Below, piece by piece: positions 34,195 through 48,469 of a stretch of 64,000 bases of DNA (position 1 is the first letter of the stretch; each line of letters starts with the position of its first letter). The DNA comes from Bettongia penicillata ogilbyi (lineage: Eukaryota; Chordata; Mammalia; Diprotodontia; Potoroidae): NCBI GenBank assembly GCA_023548195.1, contig JAJHZJ010000579.1, forward strand, positions 409,001-473,000. Reading direction: 5' to 3'. Both the position numbers and the translations under genes were made by a program. The notes beneath the pieces were generated by a model. It was not told where the DNA came from and did no database searches. It saw nothing but the letters and a program-made list of their open reading frames with translations.

Positions 34195-34350
34195 GCTTAT
34201 TATACTATATTTTCTCATTTTATCCTCCAAATAACTCAGTGAAGTCAGTAGTATTGGTATGTATAATGGTCTCCATTTTATATATTAGAAATAGAAATGA
34301 TTTACCCAAGATTAACAAGTAGTAAATAATGAAAGATTCAAAATCAATTC
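34195..34350 (+). mobile_element. MIR SINE relic
   Basis: 'ttttctcattttatcctccaaataactcagtgaagtc...caagattaacaagtagtaaa'. Confidence 0.65.
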
Positions 34351-34544
34351 ATTTGAGTATTTTTTCCAGTCCTCCATGATGTCATATTGTTTCCTCTCCT
34401 GCTAATTGATCCCCATGAGGTAGGACCCTTCATTTTTTAAGATCTGAGAATCTTACAGTTTGACCATTCTCCCCTCGCCCATTTTTCTCAAAGAGTTAAT
34501 GATCTGCAAACCAACTCCTGAATGTAGGAAACAAATTCCCTATT

Positions 34545-34710
34545 GATATGAGTTCAAACATTGGCTATACCATTTATTAGCTTCATGACATTGGACAAGT
34601 CACTTAACCTTTCTTTGTCTCATTTCTTCAGCTATAAAGTGAGGGAGCTGGATTAGATGATCTCTAAATTCCTTTCTAGGTCTAAATATTGTGCTTTTAT
34701 GATTCTTTTT
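34545..34710 (+). mobile_element. MIR SINE relic
   Basis: 'cttcatgacattggacaagtcacttaacctttc...gctggattagatgatctctaaattcctttc'. Confidence 0.8.
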
Positions 34711-34764
34711 GAAGGAATTTCATGATGAATCCTTCTGTAAAGCAAAACATCCACTCTATTATTT

Positions 34765-34865
34765 AAAGACAGGGGCTCCATTGCTTTTCATTTTCATATC
34801 CCCAGTGCTCAGTGAAATGAATTCACATGATAGATGCTTAACAAATATCAGTTGAATATTAAATT
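34765..34865 (+). mobile_element. L2 3' tail relic
   Basis: 'aggggctccattgcttttcatttt...tccccagtgctcagtga...gatgcttaacaaatatcagttgaat'. Confidence 0.65.
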
Positions 34866-35314
34866 GTAAGAGAAAATCTATATATTTGAGTCAACCATAT
34901 CAATGCTACCAGTGTCTTTAGCACTTCATTTTTTGTCTCAATATCTCATGATTTCTAGAATTTCTGAAATATGATCATGTGAATTTTGATCAATACATCT
35001 TGAGCATTCAAAATATAAAATTTAACCTCCAGATCTACACAGATCAAATGGGAGTATGATCACTTCAACCCATCATATTGAGTTAACTGTTAAAGCAGAC
35101 TAAAACTTCCTAATATTAACCTTGGTTGATTTATAACCCAAATCAACATTTTCTGTCATGAAATATAAGTTGATCCATCTAAGGCAGAACAGTAAATTCC
35201 TTAATAGAACTCCCCAGTTTGAAATTTTGAGGTCTCTTTCCCCTAACTGGTTCTTGATTTCCTAGGCTGGTCAAGAAGAATTATATTTACTATCATTGAA
35301 AAAAATCCAGATAA

Positions 35315-35425
35315 ATTGACTGTAAGCTCCTTGAATTCTGGGACCTTGTCTTCAGCCCTGCCTTGTACAGTGTTGAGAATGAAGCACATGATCAGTAAAC
35401 ATTTACTGATTTATTGATTAGCAAT
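35315..35425 (+). mobile_element. L2 3' tail relic
   Basis: 'actgtaagctccttgaattctgggaccttgtcttcagccc...agtaaacatttactgattta'. Confidence 0.65.
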
Positions 35426-35546
35426 ACACCTAATCCTAGAGGTCCGGAGTGAAGCCATGATGAAGTCAAGAGACCCTATATAGATTATGTAACCTGGATT
35501 ATATGCCTTAAGTTAACCTCTCAAATTTCCGGTTGAGAAACTTAAT

Positions 35547-36014
35547 ATGACAAGACAATGGTCTGGCAATAGGATAGAGACAGAAATAGAGAATATGGGA
35601 AGATTTATTATGTGGAAATGCACTGACATTCTATTAGGCAATACAAGATCCAAATCAATGACTCTATTAATTCATGTGGCAAGATTGACCTCATCACCAC
35701 AACACAACAGTGGAAAACAATGGAGGAGCGTGCCACATATTGTCTTTGTTGCCCAGTTAACAGGTGAATTGACCCATGTCTTCCCAGTTCTCCTTGTCCT
35801 TGAACAGCCTAATAGCCAATGGCCTAACAACCAACTTGGCGCACAACTGAATAGTAGCATGGAACATTTCTTTTACTACCTGTGGTTAATCCGCAGTACA
35901 AATAATCTAGTAGCAGACAACAAAGAATTTACTAAAGCCGTTAAATTTCCATTTCATTTTCAGGATAATTTTTCCTGTAAAGGAGTTTCTTGTGGCTGTT
36001 TATGTGAGATATGA
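35547..36014 (+). other. Unexplained 155-codon open frame
   Basis: The longest ATG-initiated frame outside identified repeats. It begins MTRQWSGNRIETEIENMG, has an aliphatic stretch near residues 72-86 (VFVAQLTGELTHVFPVLLVL region), and ends at TGA. I recognise no domain, signal peptide or homologue. It is flanked by an L2 tail and a MIR. A chance ORF or an unidentified retrocopy are both possible. No promoter, Kozak or splice evidence. Confidence 0.25.
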
Positions 36015-36064
36015 AGGAAAAGTAAAAAAAAAAAATACTCTATTGATTTCTTTAAATAACAGAG

Positions 36065-36305
36065 TAAAATAAAAGCTAGTACTTTAAATTTTACAGTGTC
36101 TTACAAATATTATCTCATTTTATACTCACCACAACCTTGTAAAATAGGTGCTTTTATTGTCCCAATTTTGCAGATGAGGAAACTCAGAAAAGCAGAGGTT
36201 CGATGACTTGACCAGGGCTAGTCAGCTAGTCAGTTTCTAAAGTCAGATTTCAACTCATGTCTCCTGACTCTATAGCCACTATTCTTTCTGCTTCACCCAT
36301 TAGCT
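36065..36305 (+). mobile_element. MIR-type SINE, long form
   Basis: 'acagtgtcttacaaatattatctcattttatactcaccacaacc...gcagatgaggaaactcag...agggctagtcagctagtcag'. Confidence 0.8.
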
Positions 36306-36564
36306 GCACTTCTTTCCCCAGCAAAAAATATGGAGTCCAGTTTCAAAGTATTTGTTTTCATTGGTGAGATTTGGGAGAATTAACTTTTAATGTCAATTTT
36401 AAGGATGCGGATGACTTATCATTGAGGCTAGGAAATTTATTTTTAAAAGACCACAAATGTTTGCAAGAATAATTATCATTAATTTAAAATGCTAAATAGA
36501 AACTGGTAAGGTCATGAAAGGAACGTTCCAGTTGTACAATAATAATGAACTTCCTTGCCAAAGC

Positions 36565-36750
36565 AATGAAATGGGCGTCAGAAAAAGCCAAGTTTTAGTT
36601 TCAGCCAGGTCTTTTTACCTTGAGTAAATAATTTATATTCTCCAGGCCTTCATTGTCCCATTTGTGAAAAGAGAGGGTTGGCCTAAATGATTTGTGATCT
36701 CCTTTCAGCCCTAATATTCAGTGCATCTCTGTTTCTGTGATTCTTTAAAA
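36565..36750 (+). mobile_element. MIR SINE relic
   Basis: 'gccaagttttagtttcagccagg...ggttggcctaaatgatttgtgatctcctttcagccc'. Confidence 0.7.
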
Positions 36751-37249
36751 CAATCTCCAAATAAGTTGACCTCCTAAAAAATTTCTTTGGAAATCTCCTT
36801 TCCATATTATTTTTGCATTTCTCCTGGAGCTGTTGGAAATTTTTCCAGTAGCAAAACCAGACTAAGTTTGGCAAAAGGGAGTCACAGCCAGATGCTGACA
36901 TGCAATGACTTCTTTTTCTTCAAAAGATCTATGATAGTGAAGCAATATTTTCCAGAGGCCTGACTATAACTAGCAAGTAGAGGATGCCAAGCTATTTATC
37001 CAAATTACACCAAACACTAAAGCAGTTAGCCTCCTGTGTGCATGTTATTGTTGGTGTAATTTCGTTACATTTCTGGCAATGTGTACTTGTTAGTTACATT
37101 TCTGTTGGGATGGGAGTGAGGTCTCTTTTGATTTTAACACAGACAAAATCAAGTATGAAAATCTTCAGAAAAGTGCCAAATAACTGGTTTTGCTTCCATA
37201 TTCCTTGAACCAAATTTGATTTTGCTTTTGTTTTTTGTTATTCTTTTAA

Positions 37250-37692
37250 AAATCATAGGCTCATAGATCTAAAGCTAAAAGAGGCATTAGAGGGGAATGT
37301 AGGTGGTGCAGTGGGCAGAGCACTGGGGCCTGAATTTAAGAACACTTGGATCCAAATTCAACCTTGCTAGCTGTGTAGACCTCAGCAAATCACTTAACTG
37401 TTGTCCTCAGTTTCCCTAACTGTAAAATGTGGATAATAATACTCAGGGCTGTTTTAATGAATGAGTTAATATTTGAAAAGTGCTCTGTGCACCATCTGGC
37501 ACACAGTAGGTGCTATATAAATGTTAACCATTACTATTAATCTGGTCAAGTCCCTTCATTTTGCAAATGAAAAAGCTAAAGGCTAAAAGAATAGAGCGAT
37601 TTACCCAAGGCCATATAAATAAGTAGTAGAATCAGAATTTGAACCCAGATCCTCAGTCTCCAAATTTGCTGTGTTCCCACTATGCTCTGCTG
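37250..37692 (+). mobile_element. MIR SINE split by a younger SINE
   Basis: The MIR head 'aatcataggctcatagatctaaagctaaaagaggcattagagg' (37253-37295) and the remainder 'cttcattttgcaaatgaaaaagctaaaggc...gaatttgaacccagatcctcag' (37555-37660) are parts of one MIR, separated by the SINE at 37293-37537. Confidence 0.75.
37293..37537 (+). mobile_element. tRNA-derived SINE inserted in MIR
   Basis: 'aggtggtgcagtgggcagagcactgg...gctgtgtagacctcagcaaatcacttaac...gataataatactcagggctgttttaatgaatgag...cacacagtaggtgctatataaatgtt' carries the variant 3' half, unlike the MAR1-type tail. Confidence 0.8.
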
Positions 37693-38900
37693 TCTCCTTA
37701 GATTCCATTTTTATTTTTCTAAGCTAAAATTGTTGGGTAAAACTAAGCTGGTTATGTTGGGAACCATGTCTACAGATATAATCAAAGCTTGTTTGATTGT
37801 AAGAACTCAATTCTGCTTCTTATCTTTGTTTAATTTACATCTCCTTTTCTGTTGGTTTTGGCAAAAACAAACCAAAAAAAAAAACCCTAGATATATTTCT
37901 GCTGTTAAATATACAAATTAGAAGATGTCAAAGTATATGATGTATCCTTTCCATTTATCATCCCTTTATTCAGATACAGGTACTGTTTCCATATTGCCTC
38001 TTCCCGACTTGTCATATTATCATCAGCTGGTCTTATATCCCAAATGAATACTAACTACAGATCGATTGCCCGGACATGTCTGGCCATGGCCTACACGTGC
38101 CCTGGGTAGTTCATTTATTTGCCATGGTGGATTTGCTAGAGTGGAATTTAATCAATAGCTAATTCATTAATTCTGGTCCTCGAGTATGTAGGGACTGTGC
38201 AGTATAGAGATGGCTGGCTGGCTGGCTTGGGCTTTGATTGAAATATGACAAACACTACAGCTGACAGCTTCACTGGGCACTGGACTGCATATGAATTTCA
38301 CTTATTTATTCTCTGTAAAGGGATAAGCTGGGAAATGAATATCGGTTTGTATAAACAAGGGGGACATTTTAATACATAACTGCCAGAAGAACAAAATGTA
38401 TGATTTCTAGGCTCTGTGCTCAGGGAAAAGCAGAAAGAGAGGGCAGATCATACCATTTATTGCTTTTAATTGGGGCCCTAGAAGGTCTTTTCATTTCACA
38501 TCAATTTGGGGTTGTATTATTGATGAGAAGGCTGAGGGATCATGTCTTTGTAACATTCACAAATAATTGTTTTAGAATTTGCCTCCAGGTACCAAATGAC
38601 ATAAATGATAATTTTGCCTACCAACTTTTTAGAAGTCTTTATGATAGCAATGCAGTATGGGTACTTCTAAATGAAGGTTAGACCACAATTGCCATTATAA
38701 ATCCCCTTTTATTTGGAAATTAATAACTCACCTGAAGGCTGAAGTGTGGCACCAAAGGTCAGACCAGGAACAAATAGCTTGCATTTATTATTTGAAAAAA
38801 GTTGATGTGAAGTTTTGTGGTTCTTGGCTTTTCTATACTATAGAGATGTGGATCAGGGCAGCTCTGCCTAACTAGCTTCACTTTTCTCCCATTGCTCCCA
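37693..38900. other. Repeat-poor stretch of intron 47
   Basis: About 1.2 kb without recognised repeats, less AT-rich in parts (38040-38260). Contains homeodomain-type AT words (caatagctaattcattaattc near 38151) and short tggctggctggctggc. Candidate conserved non-coding sequence, untested. Confidence 0.4.
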
Positions 38901-38924
38901 GTGACCACTGAGATACCTTGTCAC

Positions 38925-38989
38925 CTCTCTCTGTCTCTCTGTCTCTCTCTGTCTCTCTGTCTCTCTCTGTCTCTCTGTCTCTGTCTGTC

Positions 38990-39053
<64 letters not shown>
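38925..39053. repeat. CTGT/CT compound microsatellite
   Basis: CTCTCTGT units pass into a pure (CT)n run at about 39002-39052. ORFs on both strands are artefacts. Confidence 0.95.
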
Positions 39054-39055
<2 letters not shown>

Positions 39056-39559
39056 CCACTATCTTTACAATTTAGAATTACTTAAATATTTTAGATAACT
39101 AGAAAAATCAGACTGAATTTTAAAGAAAATAATAACAAATCTTTCTCAGTTCAAGATTCTCTGCTCACCAAAGACCACCTAATCAGATATATTAACAGAG
39201 ATATTCCAATTTGTCCTTAGCAGAGAACTTTGAAATTTTAATATCAAACTAAATCTTTTACTCTGCTACTTGAAAATATGTGAGAATCTCAAAAAAAAAA
39301 AGGAAGAATGCTTTTGATATTATTGCATGAATCCAAACTTCTGGATAGATTTTGGGTCACAGTGGACTTATCCTCACCAGGTCCAGTGGACTCTGATTTA
39401 CCAAAAAGGATTTAGTCAATGTTTGTATAAAGGAAATAATGGATGAGATTTGTATTTATTACTTGTGGCAAGAACTTAAAGTGTAATTTTCCTATCAGTT
39501 CAAGAACATGATTCTGAGATATAGTTAGAGAAAACAGACATGACCCTGAAAGCCCACTT

Positions 39560-39860
39560 GGCCTATAGAAAAAATTTAAAGGGACATGATAACTGTCTTG
39601 AAGTATTTGAAGGGCTATCAGTGAAAGAGAGACTGGCTTTCTTTTTCTTGGTCCCAAAGGACAGCTACGATTGATGGGTGAAAATTTCAGAAAAGGCAAT
39701 TCTGTCTGGATAGAAGGAAAAACATCCTGATTATCAGAGACTGCCAAAAATAGAATGAGATCTCTTCGAGGTAATATGTTTCTCATCACTGAGGCTTTCT
39801 AGGTGGAACCTCTGTTATTATTCCTTAGAAATATAGAGGACATTTCGATTGAGGTATGAG
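39560..39860 (+). mobile_element. CR1/L3-like LINE fragment
   Basis: 'agggacatgataactgtcttgaagtatttgaagggctatcag...ttggtcccaaaggacagctacgattgatgg...aaaaacatcctgattatcag...gtgg' has the same word order as 2440-2880. Confidence 0.6.
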
Positions 39861-40809
39861 TCAAACTAGATGATCATATCATGACAGATTCTTGCTTCAC
39901 AAAACAAACCAACATAGGCAAGACATTAGAATCCCAAATAGTCTTGTCTAGACCCAACTCTGATCTTTCATTGTCTCTCATATTTTATGCTTTTATTTTT
40001 TTTATTGACTTCTTCCTGCTTCTTTGTCATCATAGTTAACAGCTGTGTACATGATCTACCTCCTTCAGAAATTCCTTGATATATAGGATCAGGAGCTTAT
40101 TGTATAGTGAATACAGAACACTTTGCTTAATTTTCTCTCCTGGAGAGTCTAGGTGAAATATCATCTTCAGTCCTTTGACCTGTAATCTTCTTTCTATGGA
40201 GTACCCATGACTATCCTCCTGCTCCAAGCCCAGTATCTCTCACAGAAAAGATTCTTCCTGGTCATCTTCCAGTATGAGAAGTAGGAAGGATCTATAGTTT
40301 GGGAGCTTTCATTAAGAGAGCATCTTCATGGATCTTTTAAAGCAAAATACAGTAGTTTTCTCCAAAAAGGCACTGAACTCCAACTAATTCTCTGATTTTA
40401 TTATAATAGTCATCAACCCAACTGTAAAAGCCTTGGTGACGTCTAAAGTAGACAAAAAATAATTGCTTGATTATTTAGAAAGGATAAGAACAGTGAGGAG
40501 AAGTGACATATACACTAGATTTTAATAGAGAATTTTAAAACCATTCATGGAACAGACAAATAGTATCCAAGGGACTAAAATTATTCAAGGAGTGGAAAAT
40601 AACAATAACAGTATTGAAATGGTTATAGTTCCAGAACCAGAAGGGAATGAAATATAGAGAGGAAGTGATATGCATGGCACCAAGGCAACTGGAAAGAAGA
40701 TGGCTAGGAAGTGAAATGAGTAATTCCATGGCTACATCTAGGTTAGATGCAGTGAAGATAGGAGTTACAAAGGAAAAAAAAAATAGGCTTGATGTCATTA
40801 TTATTATTA

Positions 40810-40906
40810 TTTCTAATTTCTGTTAATTAAAACTAAACAAAATGGAATGGATTGCCTGTGGGGGAAGTGAATTCCCTCTTACTTCAAGCAAAGATTTGAT
40901 AAACTC
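40810..40906 (+). mobile_element. CR1/L3-like tail, left of L1 insertion
   Basis: 'aatggattgcctgtgggggaagtgaattccctcttacttcaagcaaag' continues at 50443 after the L1. The last 13 bases (atttgataaactc) are the L1 target duplication. Confidence 0.55.
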
Positions 40907-42576
40907 TTTTTTTTCTTTTATTCCCCAAATTTGTTCATTTGTTTTCAGTTTTCAACAATCACTTCCATAAGTTCCAAATTCTCTCCCCTTCCTTCTCCCC
41001 TCCTTACCCAAGAAAACATGCAATCTTATGTGTCTTCTCCACATATATTTCTATTAAACACATTTTCACATTGGTCATGTTGCAGAGAAGAATTAAAACA
41101 AATGGGAGAAACCATGAGAAAAACAAAATAGTACATAACACAACAAGAGAAAAAATAGTCTTCTTCATTTGACATTCCAACTCCATAGTTCTTTCTCTGA
41201 ATATGGATGGCATTTTGCATCATGAGTCCTTTGGAAATGTTTTAGGACCTTGCATTGCTGTGAAGAGCTAAGTCTATCAAAAACAGTCCTTACACACTGT
41301 GACAATGTGTATAATGTTCTCCTGGTTCTGCTCACTTCACTCAGCATCAGTTCATATAAAGTCTTTCCAGATTTTTCTGAAGTCCACTTGCTCATCATTT
41401 CTTATAGCACAATAATATTCCATTACATTTATATACCACAACTTGTTCAGTCACTCCCCAACTTATGGGCACCCCCTCAATTTTCAGTTCTTGGCCACCA
41501 CAAAGAGAGTTGCTATAAATATTTTTGAACATGTGGGTCTTTTCCCATTTTTATAATCTCTTTAGGATACAACCCTAGAAGTGGTATTCCTGGACTGAGG
41601 AGTATGCGCATTTTTATAGCCCTGTGGGCATAGTTCCAAATTGCTCTCCAGAATGGTTGGATCAACTCACAGCTCCACCGACAATGAATTAGTGTTCCAA
41701 CTCTCCCACATCTTCTCAAACACTTATCATCTTCTCATTTTCTCATGTAAGCCAATCTGATAGGTGGGATGTGATAACCTGAGAGTTGGTTTGATTTGCA
41801 TCTCTCTAATTAATAGTGATTTAGAGCAGTTTTTCATATGACTACAGATAGCTTTAATTTCTTCTTCTGAAAATTGCTTGTTCACATCTTTTGACCATTT
41901 ATCATATGGAGAATGACTTGTATTCTTGTAAATTTGACTCAGTTCTCCATATATTTTAGAAATGAGGCCTTTATCACAGACACTTGACATAAACTTTCTT
42001 TCCCAGTATTCTGCTTCCCTCCTAATCTTGGCCACATTGTCTTTGTGCAAAAACTTTTCAATTTAATGTAATTGCAGTTATCCATTTTGCATTTCATAAT
42101 GTTCTGTATCTCTTATTTGGTCATAAATTCCTCTATTCTGCACAAATCTGAAAAATACTCTTTATCACTCCCCTAATTTTTTATAGTATCATATTTGATA
42201 CATAGATCATGTACCCATTTGGACTTTATTCTGGTATACGAAATCAGAAGTTGGTCTACACCATTTCTGCCATGCTATTTTCCAGTTTTCCCAGCAGTTT
42301 TTGTCATACAGTTAATTCTTATCCTCGAAACACAGGGGTCCTTGGGTTTTTTTCAAACAGTAGACTGCTATAGTTATTGACTACTGTGTCTTGTGTACCT
42401 AACCTGTTCCACTGATCCACCCCTTTATTTCTTAACCAGTACCAAGTGGTTTTAATGATTGCTGCTTTATAATACAAGTTAAGATCTAGTATGGCTAGGC
42501 CACCTTCCCTAGCATTTCTTTTCATTAATTCCCTTGATATTCTGAATATTTTGTTCTTCCAGATGAATTTTGATAT

Positions 42577-43770
<1,194 letters not shown>

Positions 43771-44470
43771 TGATAGTATATTTGCTAACTCTATAAAATA
43801 GTTTTTTGGTAGCTTGATTGATATGGCACTAAGTAAATAAATTAATATAGGTAGAATTGTCCTTTTTGTTATATTAGGTCAGCCTACCCACAAGCAACTG
43901 ATATTTTCTCAGTTATTTAGATCTAACTTTATTTGTATAAAGAGTGTTTTGTTATTATATAATCTTATATGTTTTGGCAAGTAGACTCCCAAGTATTTTA
44001 TAGTGTCTTTGAATGGGACTTCTCTATCTCTTGTTGTTGGGCTTTGTTAGTTAATATATATAAATGAAAATTATTTATGAGTGTTCATTTTGTATCCTGC
44101 AACTTTGCTATAGTTGTTTCTTTCTTTCAAGGACTTTTTTACTTGATTCCCTAGGATTCTCCAAGTATATCATCATATTGTCCACAAAGAATGATAGCTT
44201 GGTTTCTTCTTTGCCTATTCTAATTCCTTCAATTTCTTTTTCTTCTCTTATTACTAAAACTAACATTTCTAGTACTATATTGAATAACAATGGTGATAGG
44301 GGACATATTCGTTTCACCCCAGATCTCACTGGAAATGTACCTAGCTTGTCCATATTACATATAATGCTTGGTGATGGTTTTAGATAGATACTACTTGTTA
44401 TTTTAAGGAAGGCCCCATTCCTAGCTCTCCAGTGTTTTCATTAGGGATGGGTGTTTTACTTTGTCACAAG

Positions 44471-46051
44471 TTTTTTTTTTTTTTGGTTAAGGTTTTTAAA
44501 TTTTATTTATTTTTTATTTTTATTATTTTTAAATATATAATTTATTTATTTTTCAGTTCTCAACATTCATTTCCACAAGAATTTGAATTCAAAATTTTCT
44601 CCCCATCTCTCTCCACCCCCACGCCAGGACAGCACACATCCCATCTACCCCTTCCTCCATTCTGTCCACACTTCTATTACCCACCCTTCTTTCACACCCC
44701 TTCCCCTCTATTTTCCTGTAGGGCAAAATAGATTTCTCTACTCCATTGCCTGTATAGCTTAATTTCCAGTTGCATGCTAAAACAATTTTTAACATTCATT
44801 CTTAAAACTTTGAGTTCCATATTCTCTCCCTCCCTCCTCACCTACCCTCACTGAGAAAACAAGCAACTCAATATAGGTCATGCATGTATAACAATGTAAA
44901 GCACTTCCATAATAGTTATGTTGTAAAAGACTAACCACATTTCCCTCTATCCTAACCTGCCCTTCATTTATTCCATCATCTCCCTTGACCTATCTTCCCA
45001 CAATAGTGTTTGCTTCTGATTACCCCTTTCCCCAATTTGCTGTCCCTCCTATTATCTTTCCTTTCTTATCCCCTTCACCCTTGCCTTCCTGCAGGGTAAA
45101 ATAGATTTCCATATCCAACTGAGTGTGTGGTACTTGATTTTCAAAACCTTTTTGAGTTCTTCCATGGTCTGAGACCATTGCATATCTTTTTTGGAGGTTT
45201 TGGATGTAGAAGGCTTGACTTTTATGTCTTCCTCTGATAGTATGCTTTGTTCTTCTTCATCTGAAAGGATGGAAGAAAATACCTTTTCATCAAGAAAGTA
45301 ATTTTTTGTACTCTTATTTTTTCCATTTTGGGGGGGCATTTTCCAAGCCAGTTTCTGACTTTTGAGTCCTTTGTCAAGTAGAGGTACACTCTAGGGATCT
45401 GTTAGTTCTCTGTTCCTCCAACATGGCACAATTAAGGGAGATGAATTTACTCCTTTCCTGGCTGGCACTCTCGTCTGAGAGCAGCCACAAGCACTCTTTT
45501 CTTCCCTAGATCTGCAAGTAGGATTCCCTTTCCACAGCCACCACCAGCTACACCATGCCAGCACTCCTTCTCTACTCCAGGACCATCACTCAGAATTGAG
45601 ACCCAGATGAGTTGCTTGATTTCTCCCAGGATCTTTAGGCTGAAGGCTCCAAAATTTGACGCTGATGCTACTGCAACTGGGGACAGATCTCACTCCCCTC
45701 TCACCCAGGTGCAAGAGCTTTCTTACTGATCTTTGAAGCTGTCTTTAGCATTTGTGGTTGAGAAAGCTGGGAGCTGTAGCTGCTACCTGTTATTCTGCAC
45801 CCTGGAGCCTGCTCCAGTCCTGTCCATGTGGTGCCACATGGCCCAGGCTGGGCTGCATTTTACTTCAAACCCAGTGTAATAGACCTTTCCTGTAGGCCTT
45901 CCAGGCTGTCTTGGTCTCCAAAACTGTTTCACTTTGTCATTTTATGACTTCTGCTGCTCTAGAATTTGTTTAGAATCATTTTTATAGGTATGTTATGGGC
46001 TATGGGGGGAGAGCTAGAGTAGGTTAGTCCTACTCTGCCATCTTGGCTCCC
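44471..46051 (-). mobile_element. Internally deleted L1/HAL1-like element, minus strand
   Basis: The T-run at 44471-44484 (poly(A)) and a 5' terminus near 46051 (complement of ctctgccatcttggctcc) bound about 1.58 kb. On the minus strand it has a 5'UTR, an ORF1 N-terminus (MPPQNGKNKSTKNYFLDEKV... at 45339) to about codon 75, then directly 3'UTR; the rest of ORF1 and all of ORF2 are absent. Flanks ttgtcacaag and ctgtcagtaa are a weak candidate target duplication. L1 ORF2 continues on both sides. Confidence 0.85.
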
Positions 46052-48469
46052 TGTCAGTAACTTTTTCTGCATCTATTAAGATAATCATATGGTTTCTGTT
46101 AGTTTTGTTGTTCCTATGATCAGTTACACTTATGGTTTTACTACTATTGATCCAGCCCTGAATCCTTGGTATAAATCCTACCTGATCAAAGTATAGTATT
46201 CTCATGATAAATTGTTGCAATCTTTTTGCTAATATCTTATTTAAAAGTTTTGCATCTGTATTCATTAGGGAAATTGGTTTATAATTTTCTTTCTCTGTTT
46301 TGGCTCTTCCCATTTTAGGGATCAGTGCCACATTTATATCATAAAAAGAATTTGGTAGAACTCCTTCTTGGCCAATTTTCCCAAATAGGTTATATAGTAT
46401 TGGAATTAACTGTTCTTTAAATGTTTGATAGAATTCACTTATAAATCCATCTGACCCTGGAGATTTTTTTCTTAGGGATTTCATTGATGACTTGTTCAAT
46501 TTCTTTTTATGAGATGGGGTTATTTCAGTATTTCACTTCCTCTTCTGTTAATCTGCACAATTTATATTTTTGTAAATATTCATCCATTTCACTAAGATTG
46601 TCAAATTTATGGGCATACAGTTGGGCAAAATAATGTCGAATTATTGTTTTATTTTCCTCTTCATTGGAAGTGAATTCACCCTTTTCATTTTTGATACTAG
46701 TAATTTGGTTTTCTTTCTTTTTTAAATCAAATTAACTAAAGGTTTATCAATTTTATCATTTTTTTCATAAAGCCAGCTCTTAGTTTTATTTATTAGTTCT
46801 ATAATTTTCTTGATTTCAATTTCATTAATCTCTCCTTTGATTTTCAGTATTTCTAATTTGATATTTAGTTGTGGATTTCCAATTTGTTCTTTTTATAGCT
46901 TTATCAGTTGCATGCCCAATTCATTGATATCCTCTTTCTCTATTTTATTCATGTAAGAATTGAGAGATATAAAACTTCCCCCTAAGAACTGTTTTCACTG
47001 CATCCCATAAGTTTTGGTCAGCTGTCTCATTATTGTCATTCTCTTGAATGAAGTTTTTGACTGTTTCTATGATTTGTTGTTTGACCCACTCATTCTTTAG
47101 TATTAGATTATTTTATTTCCAATTAATTTTTTGTCTATCTTTCCATGGCTCTTTATTACATATAATTTTTATTGTATCATGATCTGAAAAGGAGGAATTG
47201 ACTTTCTGCCTTTCTGCACTGAATTATAAGGTTTTTATGTCCTATTCAATGTTATGCCCATGGTCAATTTTTGTGTATATGCCTTGTAGCACTGAAAAAA
47301 GGTTTATTCCTGTCTATCCCCATTCAGTTTTCTCCAGAAGTCTATCATATCTACTTTTTCAGAATTCTACTCACCTACTTAAGTTCTTTCTTGTGTATTT
47401 TGAGGTTAGATTTATCAAATTCAGAGAGGGGGAGGTTGAGGTCTTCCACGAGTATAATTTTGTTGTCCATTTCTTCCTGTAATTCCCTTAAATTCTCCTC
47501 TGAGAAATTGGATTTTATACCACTTGGTGCATATATGTGTAGTAATGATAGTACTTCATTGTCTATGGTGTCTTTTAGCAATATATAGATTCCTTCCTTA
47601 TCTCTTTTGATTAGATTTATTTTTGCTTTTTCTTTGTCTGAGATTAAGATTGCTAACCCTGTTTATTTTTTTTACTTCAGCTGAAGCATAATATAGTCTA
47701 ATCTAGCCTTTTACCTTTACCCTGTGTGTATCTCCCTCTTTCAAATGTGTTTCTTGAAAACAACATATTGTAGGATTACGATATTTAATCTTTTCTGCTA
47801 TCTGCCTGTTTTAAGGAAGAGTTCATTGCATTCATATTCATGGTTATGGTTATTATCTTTGTCTTTCCATCCTATCCTCCCCCCATTTATGCTTTTATTT
47901 CTCCCCCTCCTCAAAAGAGTTTTATTTTTGACCACCACTTCCCTCAGCCTTCCATCCCTCCTATCAACCCCCTCCTTATTCTTTCTCTTTTTCCTTAGCA
48001 CTTCTTCCCTCACTTCTAACCATCCCCTCCCTGTTCTTTCCCCTTTCCCTTCCTTCTACCTTTAGAGCAAGTTAGATTTCTATACTTAATTGAATATGTT
48101 ATTCCCTTCTTCAACCAAATCCAATGAGAGTTAAGCTCAAACAATGTACGTCTCCCTCCCTTTTTTCCCCCTACTACAATGTGTTTTGTTGCCTCTTCAT
48201 GTGATGTAATTTATCCGTTTCTACCTCCTCCTTTCCTTTTTCCCTTCACACCCCTTAGTTAGGTTTTTTATCATCACATCAGTTAATTTGTACCCACATC
48301 CACTGTTTATGTATATCCCTTTTAAATGTTATGATAAATATATAATTCTCAAGAGTAACAAGTATCATCCTCCCATATATAGATGTAAACAGTTTGCCCA
48401 TATTGAATAGGGGGGTTTTTATTCTTTTATTCCTGTTTACCTTTTTATGCCTCTCTTGAGTCTTGTATT

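Noticed and set aside
38868..39098. Arg-Glu repeat ORF
   Set aside because: Translation of the CT/CTGT microsatellite.
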